Shown: positions 52,138-61,210, numbered from the stretch's first letter. The stretch is DNA of 64,000 nucleotides from an uncultured Flavobacteriales bacterium (GCA_937872175.1 CALMPI010000003.1:1-64000), one strand, 5' to 3'. Translations and numbers: made by a program. Notes: a model not told the origin generated them from the letters alone.

Positions 52138-54459
52138 TCACTCCTTCACGAAGCGCACGGCCTGTATGCGATCCGGCGTACGCAGCTCCAGTAGATAGGT
52201 GCCGGGCAGCAGGTCGGCCACGTTGAGCAGGGTGGGTGCAGAGCCGTGCGCGCTGCGCAACTGGCGGCCGCTGAGGTCCAGCACGCGCAGCGCGGCGGTG
52301 CCCGCAAAGCCACCGATCAACAGGCGGTCGCGCGTGGGGTTGGGCATCACCGTGAGGGTGCTCACCGCCTGTTCCTGCAGGCCGGTGCTCAGGTCCACGC
52401 GGAAGGTGGCCGGCGGGGTGACGATGGGCGTGTTGAAGTCGAAGACGATGTGTGCGATGTTGTCCACCTGGTCGCCGTTGGTGAGCTGTGTGGAGGGCCG
52501 CATGCGGAAGCGCACGAAACCGTGGCTGGCGGGCTCGTTGCTGCCGCTGTCGGGCAGCAGGATGGGGTCGAAGATGAAGTGGAGCACACCGTCCAGCATG
52601 TACCACTGGCAGGGATGGCTGCTGGAGAGGAACTCGAAGCTGTTCCACTGCAGGTCGTCGCTCAGGGTGTCCAGGATCACCACGCGCTCGGCGGGATAGG
52701 TGCCGGTGTTCTGGAAGCGGATGGTGTAGGTGAGGGTGACGGCGTCGTTCTGCACCTCGGCGGGTGTGGCGGCGGGGATGTCCAGCAACTTGTCGTTGGG
52801 GTCGTAGGCGCCCACCACGGTGTCGGTCCACAAGGTGGTGTTGTTGGAGGGCACCGTGTCACCGGCCACCGGATCGATCACCGCAGTGTGCTGCACCGCT
52901 GTGCCCAAGGGGACGGTGGCGTCAGTGTGCAGGGTGACCAGCACCTGGCCCTGAGCCCCGATGGGTAGGGTGCCGAGGTCCCAAGTGGCACTGTTGCCCG
53001 AGAGCGTGGTGGGAGCGGTGCTGCTGCCCACGAAGCTCTGGTCGGCGTCCACGGCGAGCTGTAGGGTGGCGGGCAGGGCGGTGGTTCCGTAGTTGCGGTA
53101 GGAGAGGTGGAGCGTGTTGTCGAAGCCGGGGCGCGGCGGCGGGGCGTACGCGTCCACCTGCAGGTCGTTCACCCCGGGCAGCAGGGTGTGTGCGAAGTGG
53201 TTGGTGCTGTCCACTTCGCCCAACGCGACGAAGGTGGCGGTGTGTTGTGCCGGGGCTGAACTGATGATGTAGGGGTAGGTGCTGTTGGGCTCGATGGTGT
53301 AGGTGCCGGGCTGGGCGCCGCGCTCCCACCAGCCGGCGGCGTTGGCGGGCACCACGGCGTTCATGGGCTGGATGAGCACGCGACCCCAAGGGAAGGCAGG
53401 CTCGCCAGCGTCCAATGAACCGTTATTGTTGTCATCCACAGCATGGCGGCCTGCGATGGCCGAGGCCGCACCGGGGCAGTTGGAGTTGAGCACTGTACAG
53501 AAGACCGTGTCGCCGAGCTGCCAAAGGAACGGTCCTGTGAGAGACTGGACCGACCCCGGAATATCTGGTACGCAATTCACTCCATGTTGAACGGTCAGGG
53601 TGAGCAGGCCATTCGGAAGCGCAGGTAGGCAAAGGTCACTAGACACATCAATGATCAGGTGAAGTAGTGTCGGAGGAAGTGCGGGTAGAGGCGAGGACGC
53701 GTTACCGCTGATCGAAAGATGGGTCAACTCGAGCGGCCAGGACTGATGATCATAGCGCCCATAAGTCGTAGCAAGAGCGTTCACAATGGATCCATCGAGG
53801 TCAATACTGATGTTGTGCATGTTCCCATTGATGTAAAGTAAGCCACATTCCCAACCTGGAAGAGATATATTTGTTGTATCAAATAAATTGCTGGATAAAC
53901 CAATGTTCATTGAATTAATATATCCAGTGAATGAATTGTATGATAAACTTCGGAAAGAATTGATTGAGAAATTATCAATTGAATCCGAAATGGAACCAAT
54001 ATTAACATCAATTCGACCGGTAGGTCCACCACCAATGCCAAGGTACTGCAACGAATGATCGATCGATTGAAGGTTGACCGATGCGATGCCATCTCCGCAC
54101 TGAAGGTTCACTTTCTTTATTGATATCGGCATGACAGGTAGATGAAAAAAGGTTGTCTTGTCGGGCGCCAGCACGTGGTAAGAAATAAACAGAACATTAA
54201 GAGAATCAAGATATTGAATACCCTGTAAATCGATGACCAAGGTGTCTGAATTCAGATCAGCTTCAGACCACATCACTGAATCGCACCCCGCGATCCCCGC
54301 ATGCGTGGTGTCCATGATGCCGTTGGCGTCCACGATGCCGGGGATGCTCGTGTTCAGCCAGGCACGCACCAGCGTGTCGGGGATGAAGACCTGGGCGCGC
54401 AGCGCGGCCGTGGTCAGCAGCAGGCTGCTCCACAGGATAAGGCGGCGGATGGTGGTCAT
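52138..54459 (-). CDS. T9SS surface protein with AT-rich LRR-like core (copy 1)
   Basis: 773 residues from ATG 54459 (signal peptide MTTIRRLILWSSLLLTTAALRAQ). Order: conserved head VFIPDTLVRAWLNTSIPG to GIAGCD; a leucine-rich-repeat-like core (about 60-345) with Leu/Ile-rich units such as LQYLGIGGGPTGRIDVNI and LTHLSISGNASSP; a Cys-rich link (NCPGAASAIAGRHAVDDNN, also read as an SdrD/GRVLI segment); DUF11/DUF7619-like stretch with VGAYDPNDKLLDIP; and a T9SS end (LTVMPNPTRDRLLI). The core DNA at 53650-54290 is far more AT-rich than the rest. The C-terminal half and signal region match copy 2, including at synonymous positions. Confidence 0.87.
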   Translation of the reverse strand: MTTIRRLILWSSLLLTTAALRAQVFIPDTLVRAWLNTSIPGIVDANGIMDTTHAGIAGCDSVMWSEADLNSDTLVIDLQGIQYLDSLNVLFISYHVLAPDKTTFFHLPVMPISIKKVNLQCGDGIASVNLQSIDHSLQYLGIGGGPTGRIDVNIGSISDSIDNFSINSFRSLSYNSFTGYINSMNIGLSSNLFDTTNISLPGWECGLLYINGNMHNISIDLDGSIVNALATTYGRYDHQSWPLELTHLSISGNASSPLPALPPTLLHLIIDVSSDLCLPALPNGLLTLTVQHGVNCVPDIPGSVQSLTGPFLWQLGDTVFCTVLNSNCPGAASAIAGRHAVDDNNNGSLDAGEPAFPWGRVLIQPMNAVVPANAAGWWERGAQPGTYTIEPNSTYPYIISSAPAQHTATFVALGEVDSTNHFAHTLLPGVNDLQVDAYAPPPRPGFDNTLHLSYRNYGTTALPATLQLAVDADQSFVGSSTAPTTLSGNSATWDLGTLPIGAQGQVLVTLHTDATVPLGTAVQHTAVIDPVAGDTVPSNNTTLWTDTVVGAYDPNDKLLDIPAATPAEVQNDAVTLTYTIRFQNTGTYPAERVVILDTLSDDLQWNSFEFLSSSHPCQWYMLDGVLHFIFDPILLPDSGSNEPASHGFVRFRMRPSTQLTNGDQVDNIAHIVFDFNTPIVTPPATFRVDLSTGLQEQAVSTLTVMPNPTRDRLLIGGFAGTAALRVLDLSGRQLRSAHGSAPTLLNVADLLPGTYLLELRTPDRIQAVRFVKE

Positions 54460-54564
54460 GGCATCAGGGGTTCGGTGAATGAAGGTACGCGTGCAACGGA
54501 AAGACGACACGACCCGGGAAAGGGCTGCCTGGGGATGGAAGATCGAGCCTGCGGCAGATCCGAT

Positions 54565-56880
54565 CTACTCTTTGACGAAGCGGACGGTCTGGAGGGATCC
54601 CGCTGTACGCACCTCCAGCAGGTAAGTGCCGGGCAGCAGGTCGGCCACGTCCAGCAGGGCGGGTGCAGAACCGCGCGCGCTGCGCAACAGGCGACCGCTG
54701 AGGTCCAGCACGCGCAGCGCGGCGGAGCCCGCGAAGCCACCGATCAACAGGCGGTCGCGCGTGGGGTTGGGCATCACCGTGAGGGTGCTCACCGCCTGTT
54801 CCTGCAGGCCGGTGCTCAGGTCCACGCGGAAGGTGGCCGGCGGGGTGACGATGGGCGTGTTGAAGTCGAAGACGATGTGTGCGATGTTGTCCACCTGGTC
54901 GCCGTTGGTGAGCTGTGTGGAGGGCCGCATGCGGAAGCGCACGAAACCGTGGCTGGCGGGCTCGTTGCTGCCGCTGTCGGGCAGCAGGATGGGGTCGAAG
55001 ATGAAGTGGAGCACACCGTCCAGCATGTACCACTGGCAGGGATGGCTGCTGGAGAGGAACTCGAAGCTGTTCCACTGCAGGTCGTCGCTCAGGGTGTCCA
55101 GGATCACCACGCGCTCGGCGGGATAGGTGCCGGTGTTCTGGAAGCGGATGGTGTAGGTGAGGGTGACGGCGTCGTTCTGCACCTCGGCGGGTGTGGCGGC
55201 GGGGATGTCCAGCAACTTGTCGTTGGGGTCGTAGGCGCCCACCACGGTGTCGGTCCACAAGGTGGTGTTGTTGGAGGGCACCGTGTCACCGGCCACCGGA
55301 TCGATCACCGCAGTGTGCTGCACCGCTGTGCCCAAGGGGACGGTGGCGTCAGTGTGCAGGGTGACCAGCACCTGGCCCTGAGCCCCGATGGGTAGGGTGC
55401 CGAGGTCCCAGGTGGCGCTGTTGCCCACCAGGGTGGTGGGTGCGGGGCTGCTGCCCACGAAGCTCTGGTCCGCGTCCACGGCCAGCTGCAGGGTGGCGGG
55501 GAGGCTGGTCGTTCCGAAGTTGCGGTAGGAGAGGGTCAGGTCGTTGTTGAAGCCGGGGCGCGGGGGGACGGCGTAAGCGCTTACCTGCAGGTCGTTCACC
55601 CCCGGCAACAGGATGTGTGCGAAGTGGTTGGTGCTGTCCACCTCGCCCAACGCCACGAAGGTGGCGGTGTGCTGTGCCGGGGCTGAACTGATGAGGTAGG
55701 GATAGGTGCTGTTGGGCTCGATGGTGTAGGTGCCGGGCTGGGCGCCGCGCTCCCACCATCCACCGGCACCGGCCGGCACCAGCGCGTTCATGGGCTGGAT
55801 GAGCACGCGGCCCCAGGGGAAGGCGGGCTCGCCAGCATCGAACGAACCGTTGTTGTTGTCATCCACGGCGTGGCGGCCTGCGATGGCCGCGGCCGCACCC
55901 GGGCAGTCAGAATTAAGAACGGAGCAGAGGACTGTGTCGTTGGGATACTGCCAGACATGTAAGTATTGGAGTGTTGCGGGAATATTTGGGATACAGTCAA
56001 CTCCATTGTTGATGTACAAGGAGAGCAAACCTTCTGGGAGCATTGGCAGACAGATCGTGGGGAAGACTTCCAGGTTGATGTCCTGGATCGTCGACGGGAA
56101 TGGTGGAATGGTATGGTAAACATACCCGTGGATGGTCAGGTCGTTCAATCCGAGCGGCCAGGAATGAATGATCACATTGCAGTCGGTGATGTACAGGTCA
56201 TTCGCCTCACATTCGTCCAGATCAAATAGGGTTCCGAGCAGGTTCCCATTGACGTATAGCCTGTCACATTTCCAGTTGGAAAGCGAGACCCAGGTGCTGT
56301 CATCGGATAGATCGTTCGCGTATAGGTATAGGTCTTCGATATACCCTGAGAACTGAGCGCAGGAAATGCTGTCGTACGCGTGAACATCGATCCGTGCTAT
56401 GGTATCCTGGATCGCGTCGAAGTGGACGGATATCCTGTTCGTCGGGCTGCCAAGAATGTTGATGTCCTCCATGGGGTGGTCGATCACAGGTAGATCAACA
56501 TGCCCACTGCCAATACCGATGCTGAGGTCAAGCCGGTTCAGGGATGTTGGAAGTTCTGGGAGGCTTAGGGCCATGTATTTGTTTTGATCGAGCGAAGAGT
56601 ATAATACGAACAGGTAGGTCAATGCGTGCAGATACTGAACTCCTTCCAGGTCGATCTGGACCGTATCCGGGTCATTGTCCGATCCATACCACATCGCCGT
56701 ATCGCACCCCGCGATTCCCGCATGCGTGGTGTCCATGATGCCGTTGGCGTCCACGATGCCGGGGATGCTTGTATTGAGCCAGGCGCGCACCAACGTGTCG
56801 GGGATGAAGACCTGGGCGCGCAGCGCGGGCGTGGTCAGCAGCAGGCTGCTCCACAGGATAAGGCGGCGGATGGTGGTCAT
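54565..56880 (-). CDS. T9SS surface protein with AT-rich LRR-like core (copy 2)
   Basis: 771 residues from ATG 56880; the longer ORF extends into obgE DNA and is rejected. Same architecture as its neighbour: signal peptide with TTPALRAQ, head to GIAGCD, LRR-like core (LNRLDLSIGIGSGHVDLPVI, LNDLTIHGYVYH, LQYLHVWQYPN), GRHAVDDNN link, DUF11/DUF7619-like domain, T9SS end (LTVMPNPTRDRLLI). The core has only scattered identity with copy 1, while 54737-55407 appears identical to 52310-52980. Probably a surface adhesin or recognition protein. Tandem duplicate transcribed away from obgE. Confidence 0.87.
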   Translation of the reverse strand: MTTIRRLILWSSLLLTTPALRAQVFIPDTLVRAWLNTSIPGIVDANGIMDTTHAGIAGCDTAMWYGSDNDPDTVQIDLEGVQYLHALTYLFVLYSSLDQNKYMALSLPELPTSLNRLDLSIGIGSGHVDLPVIDHPMEDINILGSPTNRISVHFDAIQDTIARIDVHAYDSISCAQFSGYIEDLYLYANDLSDDSTWVSLSNWKCDRLYVNGNLLGTLFDLDECEANDLYITDCNVIIHSWPLGLNDLTIHGYVYHTIPPFPSTIQDINLEVFPTICLPMLPEGLLSLYINNGVDCIPNIPATLQYLHVWQYPNDTVLCSVLNSDCPGAAAAIAGRHAVDDNNNGSFDAGEPAFPWGRVLIQPMNALVPAGAGGWWERGAQPGTYTIEPNSTYPYLISSAPAQHTATFVALGEVDSTNHFAHILLPGVNDLQVSAYAVPPRPGFNNDLTLSYRNFGTTSLPATLQLAVDADQSFVGSSPAPTTLVGNSATWDLGTLPIGAQGQVLVTLHTDATVPLGTAVQHTAVIDPVAGDTVPSNNTTLWTDTVVGAYDPNDKLLDIPAATPAEVQNDAVTLTYTIRFQNTGTYPAERVVILDTLSDDLQWNSFEFLSSSHPCQWYMLDGVLHFIFDPILLPDSGSNEPASHGFVRFRMRPSTQLTNGDQVDNIAHIVFDFNTPIVTPPATFRVDLSTGLQEQAVSTLTVMPNPTRDRLLIGGFAGSAALRVLDLSGRLLRSARGSAPALLDVADLLPGTYLLEVRTAGSLQTVRFVKE

Positions 56881-56995
56881 GGCATCAGGGGTTCGGTGAA
56901 TGAAGGTACGCGTGCAACGGAAAGACGACACGACCTGGGAAAGGGCTGCCTGGGGGAGGACCGGCTGGTCCCGCGACCCTTCCTCCGCCAATGCC

Positions 56996-57003
56996 GACCT
57001 TTG
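56996..57003 (+). promoter_or_regulatory. GACCTTTG -7-type box seven bases before GTG
   Basis: GACCTTTG ends seven bases before the obgE GTG at 57011, giving obgE its own promoter despite the loss of contiguity with adk. Confidence 0.5.
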
Positions 57004-57010
57004 CGCCGCT

Positions 57011-58033
57011 GTGAACTTCATCGACCACATCCGCATCGAGTGCCGCAGCGGCAAGGGCGGTGCCGGCTCGCGCCACCTGCGCCGCGAGAAGTACATCCCC
57101 AAGGGCGGTCCCGATGGCGGCGACGGCGGCCGCGGTGGGCACGTGATCCTGCGCGGCAACGCCCAGCTGTGGACCCTGCTGCACCTGCGCTATACCAAGC
57201 ACGTGATCGCCGGCGACGGCGAGAGCGGCGGCGCCAACCAGTGCAGCGGCAAGGCCGGCCGCGATGTGGTGATCGAAGTGCCCCTGGGCACCGTGGTGCG
57301 CAACAGCGACACCGAGGAGGTGATGGCCGAGGTGATGAAGGACGGGGAGGAGGTGGTGCTGCTGTCCGGCGGCCGCGGCGGCCTGGGCAACCAACACTTC
57401 AAGACCAGCACGAACCAGACCCCGCGCTTCGCGCAACCCGGTGAACCCGGCATCAGCCAGTGGGTGGCCATGGAGCTGAAGGTGCTGGCCGATGTGGGCC
57501 TGGTGGGCTTCCCCAACGCCGGCAAGAGCACCCTGCTGGCCGCCATCACCGCCGCCAAGCCCAAGATCGCCGACTACGCCTTCACCACGCTCACGCCCAA
57601 CCTGGGCATCGTGCCCTACCGCGACCACAAGAGCTTCGTGATGGCCGACATCCCCGGCATCATCGAAGGGGCGCACGAAGGCCGCGGTCTTGGCCTGCGC
57701 TTTCTGCGGCACATCGAACGCAACAGCGTGCTGCTGTTCATGATCCCCGCCGACAGCACCGACATCCGCCACGACTATCAGGTGCTGCTCAACGAGCTGA
57801 AGCAGTACAGCCCCGAATTGCTCGACAAGGACCGCCTGCTGGCCGTCACCAAGTGCGACATGCTGGACGGCGGGATGATGGAGGAGCTGCGCCGCGACCT
57901 GCCCGCCGATGTGGACAGCGTGCTGATCAGCAGTGTGGCGGGCCTGGGTCTGGACGAGCTGAAGGACAAGCTGTGGACGCTGCTGCACCGCCCGGTGGCG
58001 CAGCGCACGGAGTTCCCCGAGTGGAGCGTGTGA
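57011..58033 (+). CDS. obgE: Obg GTPase
   Basis: 340 residues from GTG 57011 ([19 protein letters not shown] is the conserved Obg N-terminus; the preceding frame is upstream repeat DNA). Essential GTPase of 50S ribosome assembly and stress control. The glycine-rich Obg fold covers about 1-157 ([16 protein letters not shown]), the G domain follows with [11 protein letters not shown] (G1), FTTLTPNLG (G2), [10 protein letters not shown] (G3), TKCDM (G4) and SSVAG (G5). It lacks a long C-terminal extension. First gene of an operon with PAP2, crcB and the phosphatase. Confidence 0.96.
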   Translation: MNFIDHIRIECRSGKGGAGSRHLRREKYIPKGGPDGGDGGRGGHVILRGNAQLWTLLHLRYTKHVIAGDGESGGANQCSGKAGRDVVIEVPLGTVVRNSDTEEVMAEVMKDGEEVVLLSGGRGGLGNQHFKTSTNQTPRFAQPGEPGISQWVAMELKVLADVGLVGFPNAGKSTLLAAITAAKPKIADYAFTTLTPNLGIVPYRDHKSFVMADIPGIIEGAHEGRGLGLRFLRHIERNSVLLFMIPADSTDIRHDYQVLLNELKQYSPELLDKDRLLAVTKCDMLDGGMMEELRRDLPADVDSVLISSVAGLGLDELKDKLWTLLHRPVAQRTEFPEWSV

Positions 58034-58035
58034 TC

Positions 58036-58626
58036 ATGGTCCAGCGCCTCGACGAACTCGACCGCGCGGCCTTCCTGGCGATCAACGGGGCGCACGCCCC
58101 CTGGGCCGACGAGGTGATGGTGCTGGCCTCGGCCATGCCCACCTGGTTCCCGGTGTACGCCCTGCTGCTGGTGCTGCTGCAGCGCCGCTACGGTTGGACC
58201 GCCTTCGCCTGGTGCCTTCCTGTGATCGCCCTCATGATCCTCTGCAGCGACAGCGGAAGCGTGGTGCTGTTCAAGAACACCGTGCAGCGGCTGCGTCCCT
58301 GCCATGAACCCGCCCTCCAGGAGCTTGTGCAGCTGGTGGACGGCCACTGCGGCGGCCGCTTCGGCTTCGTGTCGTCGCACGCCAGCAACCACTTCGCGAT
58401 CGCGGTCTTCGTGGCGCGCGCACTGCAGGGAAAGCCCGCCTGGGCCACCGGTGCGCTGCTGGGCTGGGCCGCCTTCGTGGCGTACAGCCGCATCTACCTC
58501 GGTGTGCACTACCCCGGTGATGTGCTGGTGGGCGGGCTCTATGGCGCGGCGGTCGGAGCGCTCTTCTTCGCGATCTTTCGGGGCGTGCTGCGGTGGCGCG
58601 CATCGGCACAACGAAGCACGGCATGA
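58036..58626 (+). CDS. PAP2-family membrane phosphatase
   Basis: 196 residues, five or six membrane helices. The PAP2 active-site motifs are present: KNTVQRLRP (K-x6-R-P), SSHASNH (variant of PSGH) and SRIYLGVHYPGDV (S-R-x5-H-x3-D). It dephosphorylates a lipid phosphate such as undecaprenyl pyrophosphate or phosphatidylglycerophosphate at the outer face of the inner membrane. It begins two bases after obgE and its stop overlaps the crcB start. Confidence 0.9.
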   Translation: MVQRLDELDRAAFLAINGAHAPWADEVMVLASAMPTWFPVYALLLVLLQRRYGWTAFAWCLPVIALMILCSDSGSVVLFKNTVQRLRPCHEPALQELVQLVDGHCGGRFGFVSSHASNHFAIAVFVARALQGKPAWATGALLGWAAFVAYSRIYLGVHYPGDVLVGGLYGAAVGALFFAIFRGVLRWRASAQRSTA

Positions 58627-58991
58627 ACCTCTGGCTGGCGGTCTTCCTCGGCGGCGGGCTGGGCAGCGTGGCCCGTTTCGGCGTCAGCCGTGCGGTGCTC
58701 GCCCTGGGCCTGCGCGGCGCCTTCCCCTGGGCCACCCTGGCCGCCAACCTGCTCGCCACGGCCCTGCTGGCGTGGCTGGTGCTGCGCCTTCAACCCCAGC
58801 TCGAGGGCCGCGATGCGCTGAAGGCTTTCCTCGCTGCCGGCTTCTGCGGCGGCTTCAGCACCTTCAGCACCTTCAGCTACGAGAACTTCCTCCTGCTTCG
58901 CGAAGGCCAGCACCTGCTGGTGGCGGCCAACATCGTCATCAGCGTCCTGGCCGGCATCGCCCTCTTCCATCTCATCGCCCGCTCCGCATGA
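58623..58991 (+). CDS. crcB: Fluoride channel CrcB/FluC
   Basis: 122 residues from ATG 58623 (four-base overlap with the PAP2 stop). Four membrane helices; signature FLGGGLGSVARFGVSRAV at the N-terminus and AGFCGGFSTFSTFSYE in helix 3, including the Phe box and Na+ site residues. Works as a dual-topology dimer exporting F-. No fluoride riboswitch was recognised upstream. Overlaps the next gene by four bases. Confidence 0.93.
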   Translation: MNLWLAVFLGGGLGSVARFGVSRAVLALGLRGAFPWATLAANLLATALLAWLVLRLQPQLEGRDALKAFLAAGFCGGFSTFSTFSYENFLLLREGQHLLVAANIVISVLAGIALFHLIARSA

Positions 58992-60643
58992 TCCGCGACC
59001 TCCTCCCCGGCATCGCCCTGGCCCTGACAGCCTCCGTTGCCGCGCAGCCACCCGCCTGGCAGGCACCGCCCAAGCTGGTGGTGGGCATCGTGGTGGACCA
59101 GATGCGCACCGACTTCATCTACCGCTACTGGGCCAACTTCGGTGAGGGTGGCTTCAAACGCCTGGTGGGTGAAGGGGCTTTCCTGCGGGATGCACACTAT
59201 CCATACGCTTCCACCCATACCGGACCGGGCCACGCCTCCATTTACACGGGCACCACACCGAGCCTCCATGGCATCGTCGCCAATGACATGTTCCTGCCGG
59301 CAACAGGTCGGGACATCAACTGCGTGCAGGACGATGCCGTGACGGGTGTGGGTGGTACGGGACCGAAGGGCGCCCGATCGCCGGTGAACCTGCTCTGCGG
59401 TACGCTGACGGATGAGATGGAACGTCGCTTCGACGGTCGCTCGATCACGGTGGGCGTCTCCATGAAGGACCGCGGCGCCATCCTGCCGATCGGGCGCACC
59501 GGGGATGCGGCCTACTGGTTCATGGAAGATGCGGATGGTCGGTTCGGCACCAGTACATGGTATGCGAAGGAACTGCCGGAATGGATGCGCGCGTTCAATG
59601 CACGCGATCTGGTGCAGGAGCATCTGAAGGAGCGATGGGAACCCCTGCTTCCTCTCGACCGCTACCACGTGGCCCTCCCCGATGAGAACCCTTACGAATA
59701 CCCGATCCCCGGTGCGCAGGTGGCCCGCCTGCCGGTGGATCTGGGGCAGGCGTTCATCGCCAGCGGCAACAGCATGGAGGTGGTGAAGCACGCACCGGCG
59801 GCCTTGGAACTCACCACCGCGCTCGCGCTGGCGGCCTTGGAAGGGGAGGGGATGGGCACCGATGCGGTGCCTGACCTGCTCGCCATCAGCTACAGCGCCA
59901 CGGACGAGCTCGGCCATGCCATGGGCCCTCGGGCGCTCGAGCTGGAGGACATGTACCTGCGGCTGGACCGGGAACTGGAGCGTTTGCTCAAGGCCTTGGA
60001 TACCCGCCTCGGCCGCAGCGGATACACGCTCTTCCTCACCGCGGATCACGGTGTGGTGGATGTGCCCGCGCTGCTGGAGGCGGAGGGTTCGAACGCGGGC
60101 TATGTGCCAACGACCGCGATCGCTGGGAGGATGGAGACCGCGCTGTCCGAACGCTTCGGACCGGGTCAGTGGATCCGCCGCCGGATCAAGGGCCAGTTCT
60201 ACCTGAACGACTCCTTGCTCCAAGCGCGCACCGTGGATCGGACCGAGGCCCAGCACGTGGCGGTGGCCGCTGCGCGGGGCCTTTCCGGGGTCGCCGACGC
60301 GTTCGCCGCTGCGGACATCCTTTCCTGGCCGAACGCCGAAGGTCTGGCCGGCATGGTCCAGCGCACGTTCCTCCCGGAACGCTGCGGCGATATTTACGTG
60401 GTGCTGCGCCCGGGCCATCTGCTCGCGTGGCAGGGCATGCAGCCCAAGGGCACCGAGCACGGAAGCCCCTGGACCTATGATACCCACGTGCCCATCCTCT
60501 TCTATGGACAGGGCATCCGACCCGGCGAGATCGTCCGTCGCACGTCCATCACTGACATCGCACCCACCCTGGCCGTGCTGTTGGGTACGGCTTTCCCCGA
60601 TGCCTGCTCCGGCCACCCCGTGCATGAGGTCCTGGCCCCCTGA
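58988..60643 (+). CDS. PafA-like alkaline phosphatase
   Basis: 551 residues; signal peptide MIRDLLPGIALALTASVAAQ. Alkaline phosphatase superfamily: first metal Asp in VVGIVVDQMRTDFI, nucleophile Thr in STHTGPGHASIYTGT, metal ligands in SATDELGHAMGP and LTADHGVVDVP, and the final His in YDTHVPILFYG. These match the PafA group, periplasmic monoesterases that release phosphate or act on phosphodiesters in Bacteroidota. Last gene of the obgE-PAP2-crcB-phosphatase operon, with ATGA overlap to crcB. Confidence 0.92.
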   Translation: MIRDLLPGIALALTASVAAQPPAWQAPPKLVVGIVVDQMRTDFIYRYWANFGEGGFKRLVGEGAFLRDAHYPYASTHTGPGHASIYTGTTPSLHGIVANDMFLPATGRDINCVQDDAVTGVGGTGPKGARSPVNLLCGTLTDEMERRFDGRSITVGVSMKDRGAILPIGRTGDAAYWFMEDADGRFGTSTWYAKELPEWMRAFNARDLVQEHLKERWEPLLPLDRYHVALPDENPYEYPIPGAQVARLPVDLGQAFIASGNSMEVVKHAPAALELTTALALAALEGEGMGTDAVPDLLAISYSATDELGHAMGPRALELEDMYLRLDRELERLLKALDTRLGRSGYTLFLTADHGVVDVPALLEAEGSNAGYVPTTAIAGRMETALSERFGPGQWIRRRIKGQFYLNDSLLQARTVDRTEAQHVAVAAARGLSGVADAFAAADILSWPNAEGLAGMVQRTFLPERCGDIYVVLRPGHLLAWQGMQPKGTEHGSPWTYDTHVPILFYGQGIRPGEIVRRTSITDIAPTLAVLLGTAFPDACSGHPVHEVLAP

Positions 60644-60708
60644 GCTGTCCACAGCGGTCGGGGGATATTGCGAAGGGACCCATCGGTCGCACGGATCCGT
60701 TGGTCGAA

Positions 60709-60716
60709 TACATTCG
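60709..60716 (+). promoter_or_regulatory. TACATTCG -7-type box five bases before GTG
   Basis: TACATTCG plus GCGCC precedes the GTG at 60722, the same 13 bases as before the gene starting at 50860. Confidence 0.55.
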
Positions 60717-60721
60717 GCGCC

Positions 60722-61126
60722 GTGAGCGACGTCTCGATCGCCCTCGAGGTGGCCCCTTATGAGCTGTGGCGGGAGGAAGGTGTGCTGCGCGTGCGCCTGA
60801 AGGCCCGCACCCGGGTGGATCTGCGCGAGATGCGCGACCTGCTGCGCCTGGCACAGGCGGTGGACCCCGGCGGACGCATGCCCCTGGTGGTGGAGCTGCG
60901 CGAGCTGGTGCGCGTGGCGCCCGAGGCCCGCACCCTGCTGGTCAGGTGCAGCCGCCTCCGCGGCCGCCCCGTCGCCTTCCTGGCCGCCGATCGCAGCGAC
61001 CGCCTGCAGGCCGAGTTCTTCCTGCGCTTCAACCGGCCCACCTTCCCCTTCCGCGTGTGTGCCGACCTGGAGGACGCCGCCGACTGGGTGATCCGCTGGG
61101 CCCCCGCCCACGTGCCCGATCGCTGA
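60722..61126 (+). CDS. Small soluble protein, STAS/DUF7793-like
   Basis: 134 residues from GTG 60722, chosen by the box five bases upstream. No signal peptide. Alternating strands and helices (VLRVRLKARTRVDLREMRDL, MPLVVELRELVRVAPEART, GRPVAFLAADRSDRLQAEFF) resemble the STAS-like DUF7793 group found in Bacteroidota; this is a pattern judgment only. Function unknown. Confidence 0.65.
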   Translation: MSDVSIALEVAPYELWREEGVLRVRLKARTRVDLREMRDLLRLAQAVDPGGRMPLVVELRELVRVAPEARTLLVRCSRLRGRPVAFLAADRSDRLQAEFFLRFNRPTFPFRVCADLEDAADWVIRWAPAHVPDR

Positions 61127-61210
61127 TGTGTTGATCGGCTTGTGGGCATCTTGTCCGCAGCGCCTGTGATGGCCGCCTGCGCACGGGGCTATGTTCACGC
61201 CTTCGGAGCG

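Larger units (their letters stand above)
52138..56960. repeat. Tandem duplication, unit about 2.4 kb
   Basis: Copy 1 (52138 to about 54537) and copy 2 (54565 to about 56958) are direct repeats offset by about 2427 bp. The similarity includes about 75 bp upstream of each start (GGTTCGGTGAATGAAGGTAC through GGGAAAGGGCTGCCTGGGG). Similarity is broken only in the LRR cores (53600-54290 versus 55900-56708). Confidence 0.88.

Noticed and set aside
53200-54300. Frameshift or IS scar within the AT-rich core of copy 1
   Set aside because: The frame is continuous from signal peptide to T9SS tail and no inverted-repeat ends are seen; the core is compositionally odd but intact.
58500-58625. Fluoride riboswitch before crcB
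   Set aside because: crcB starts inside the end of the PAP2 gene and no separate leader exists.
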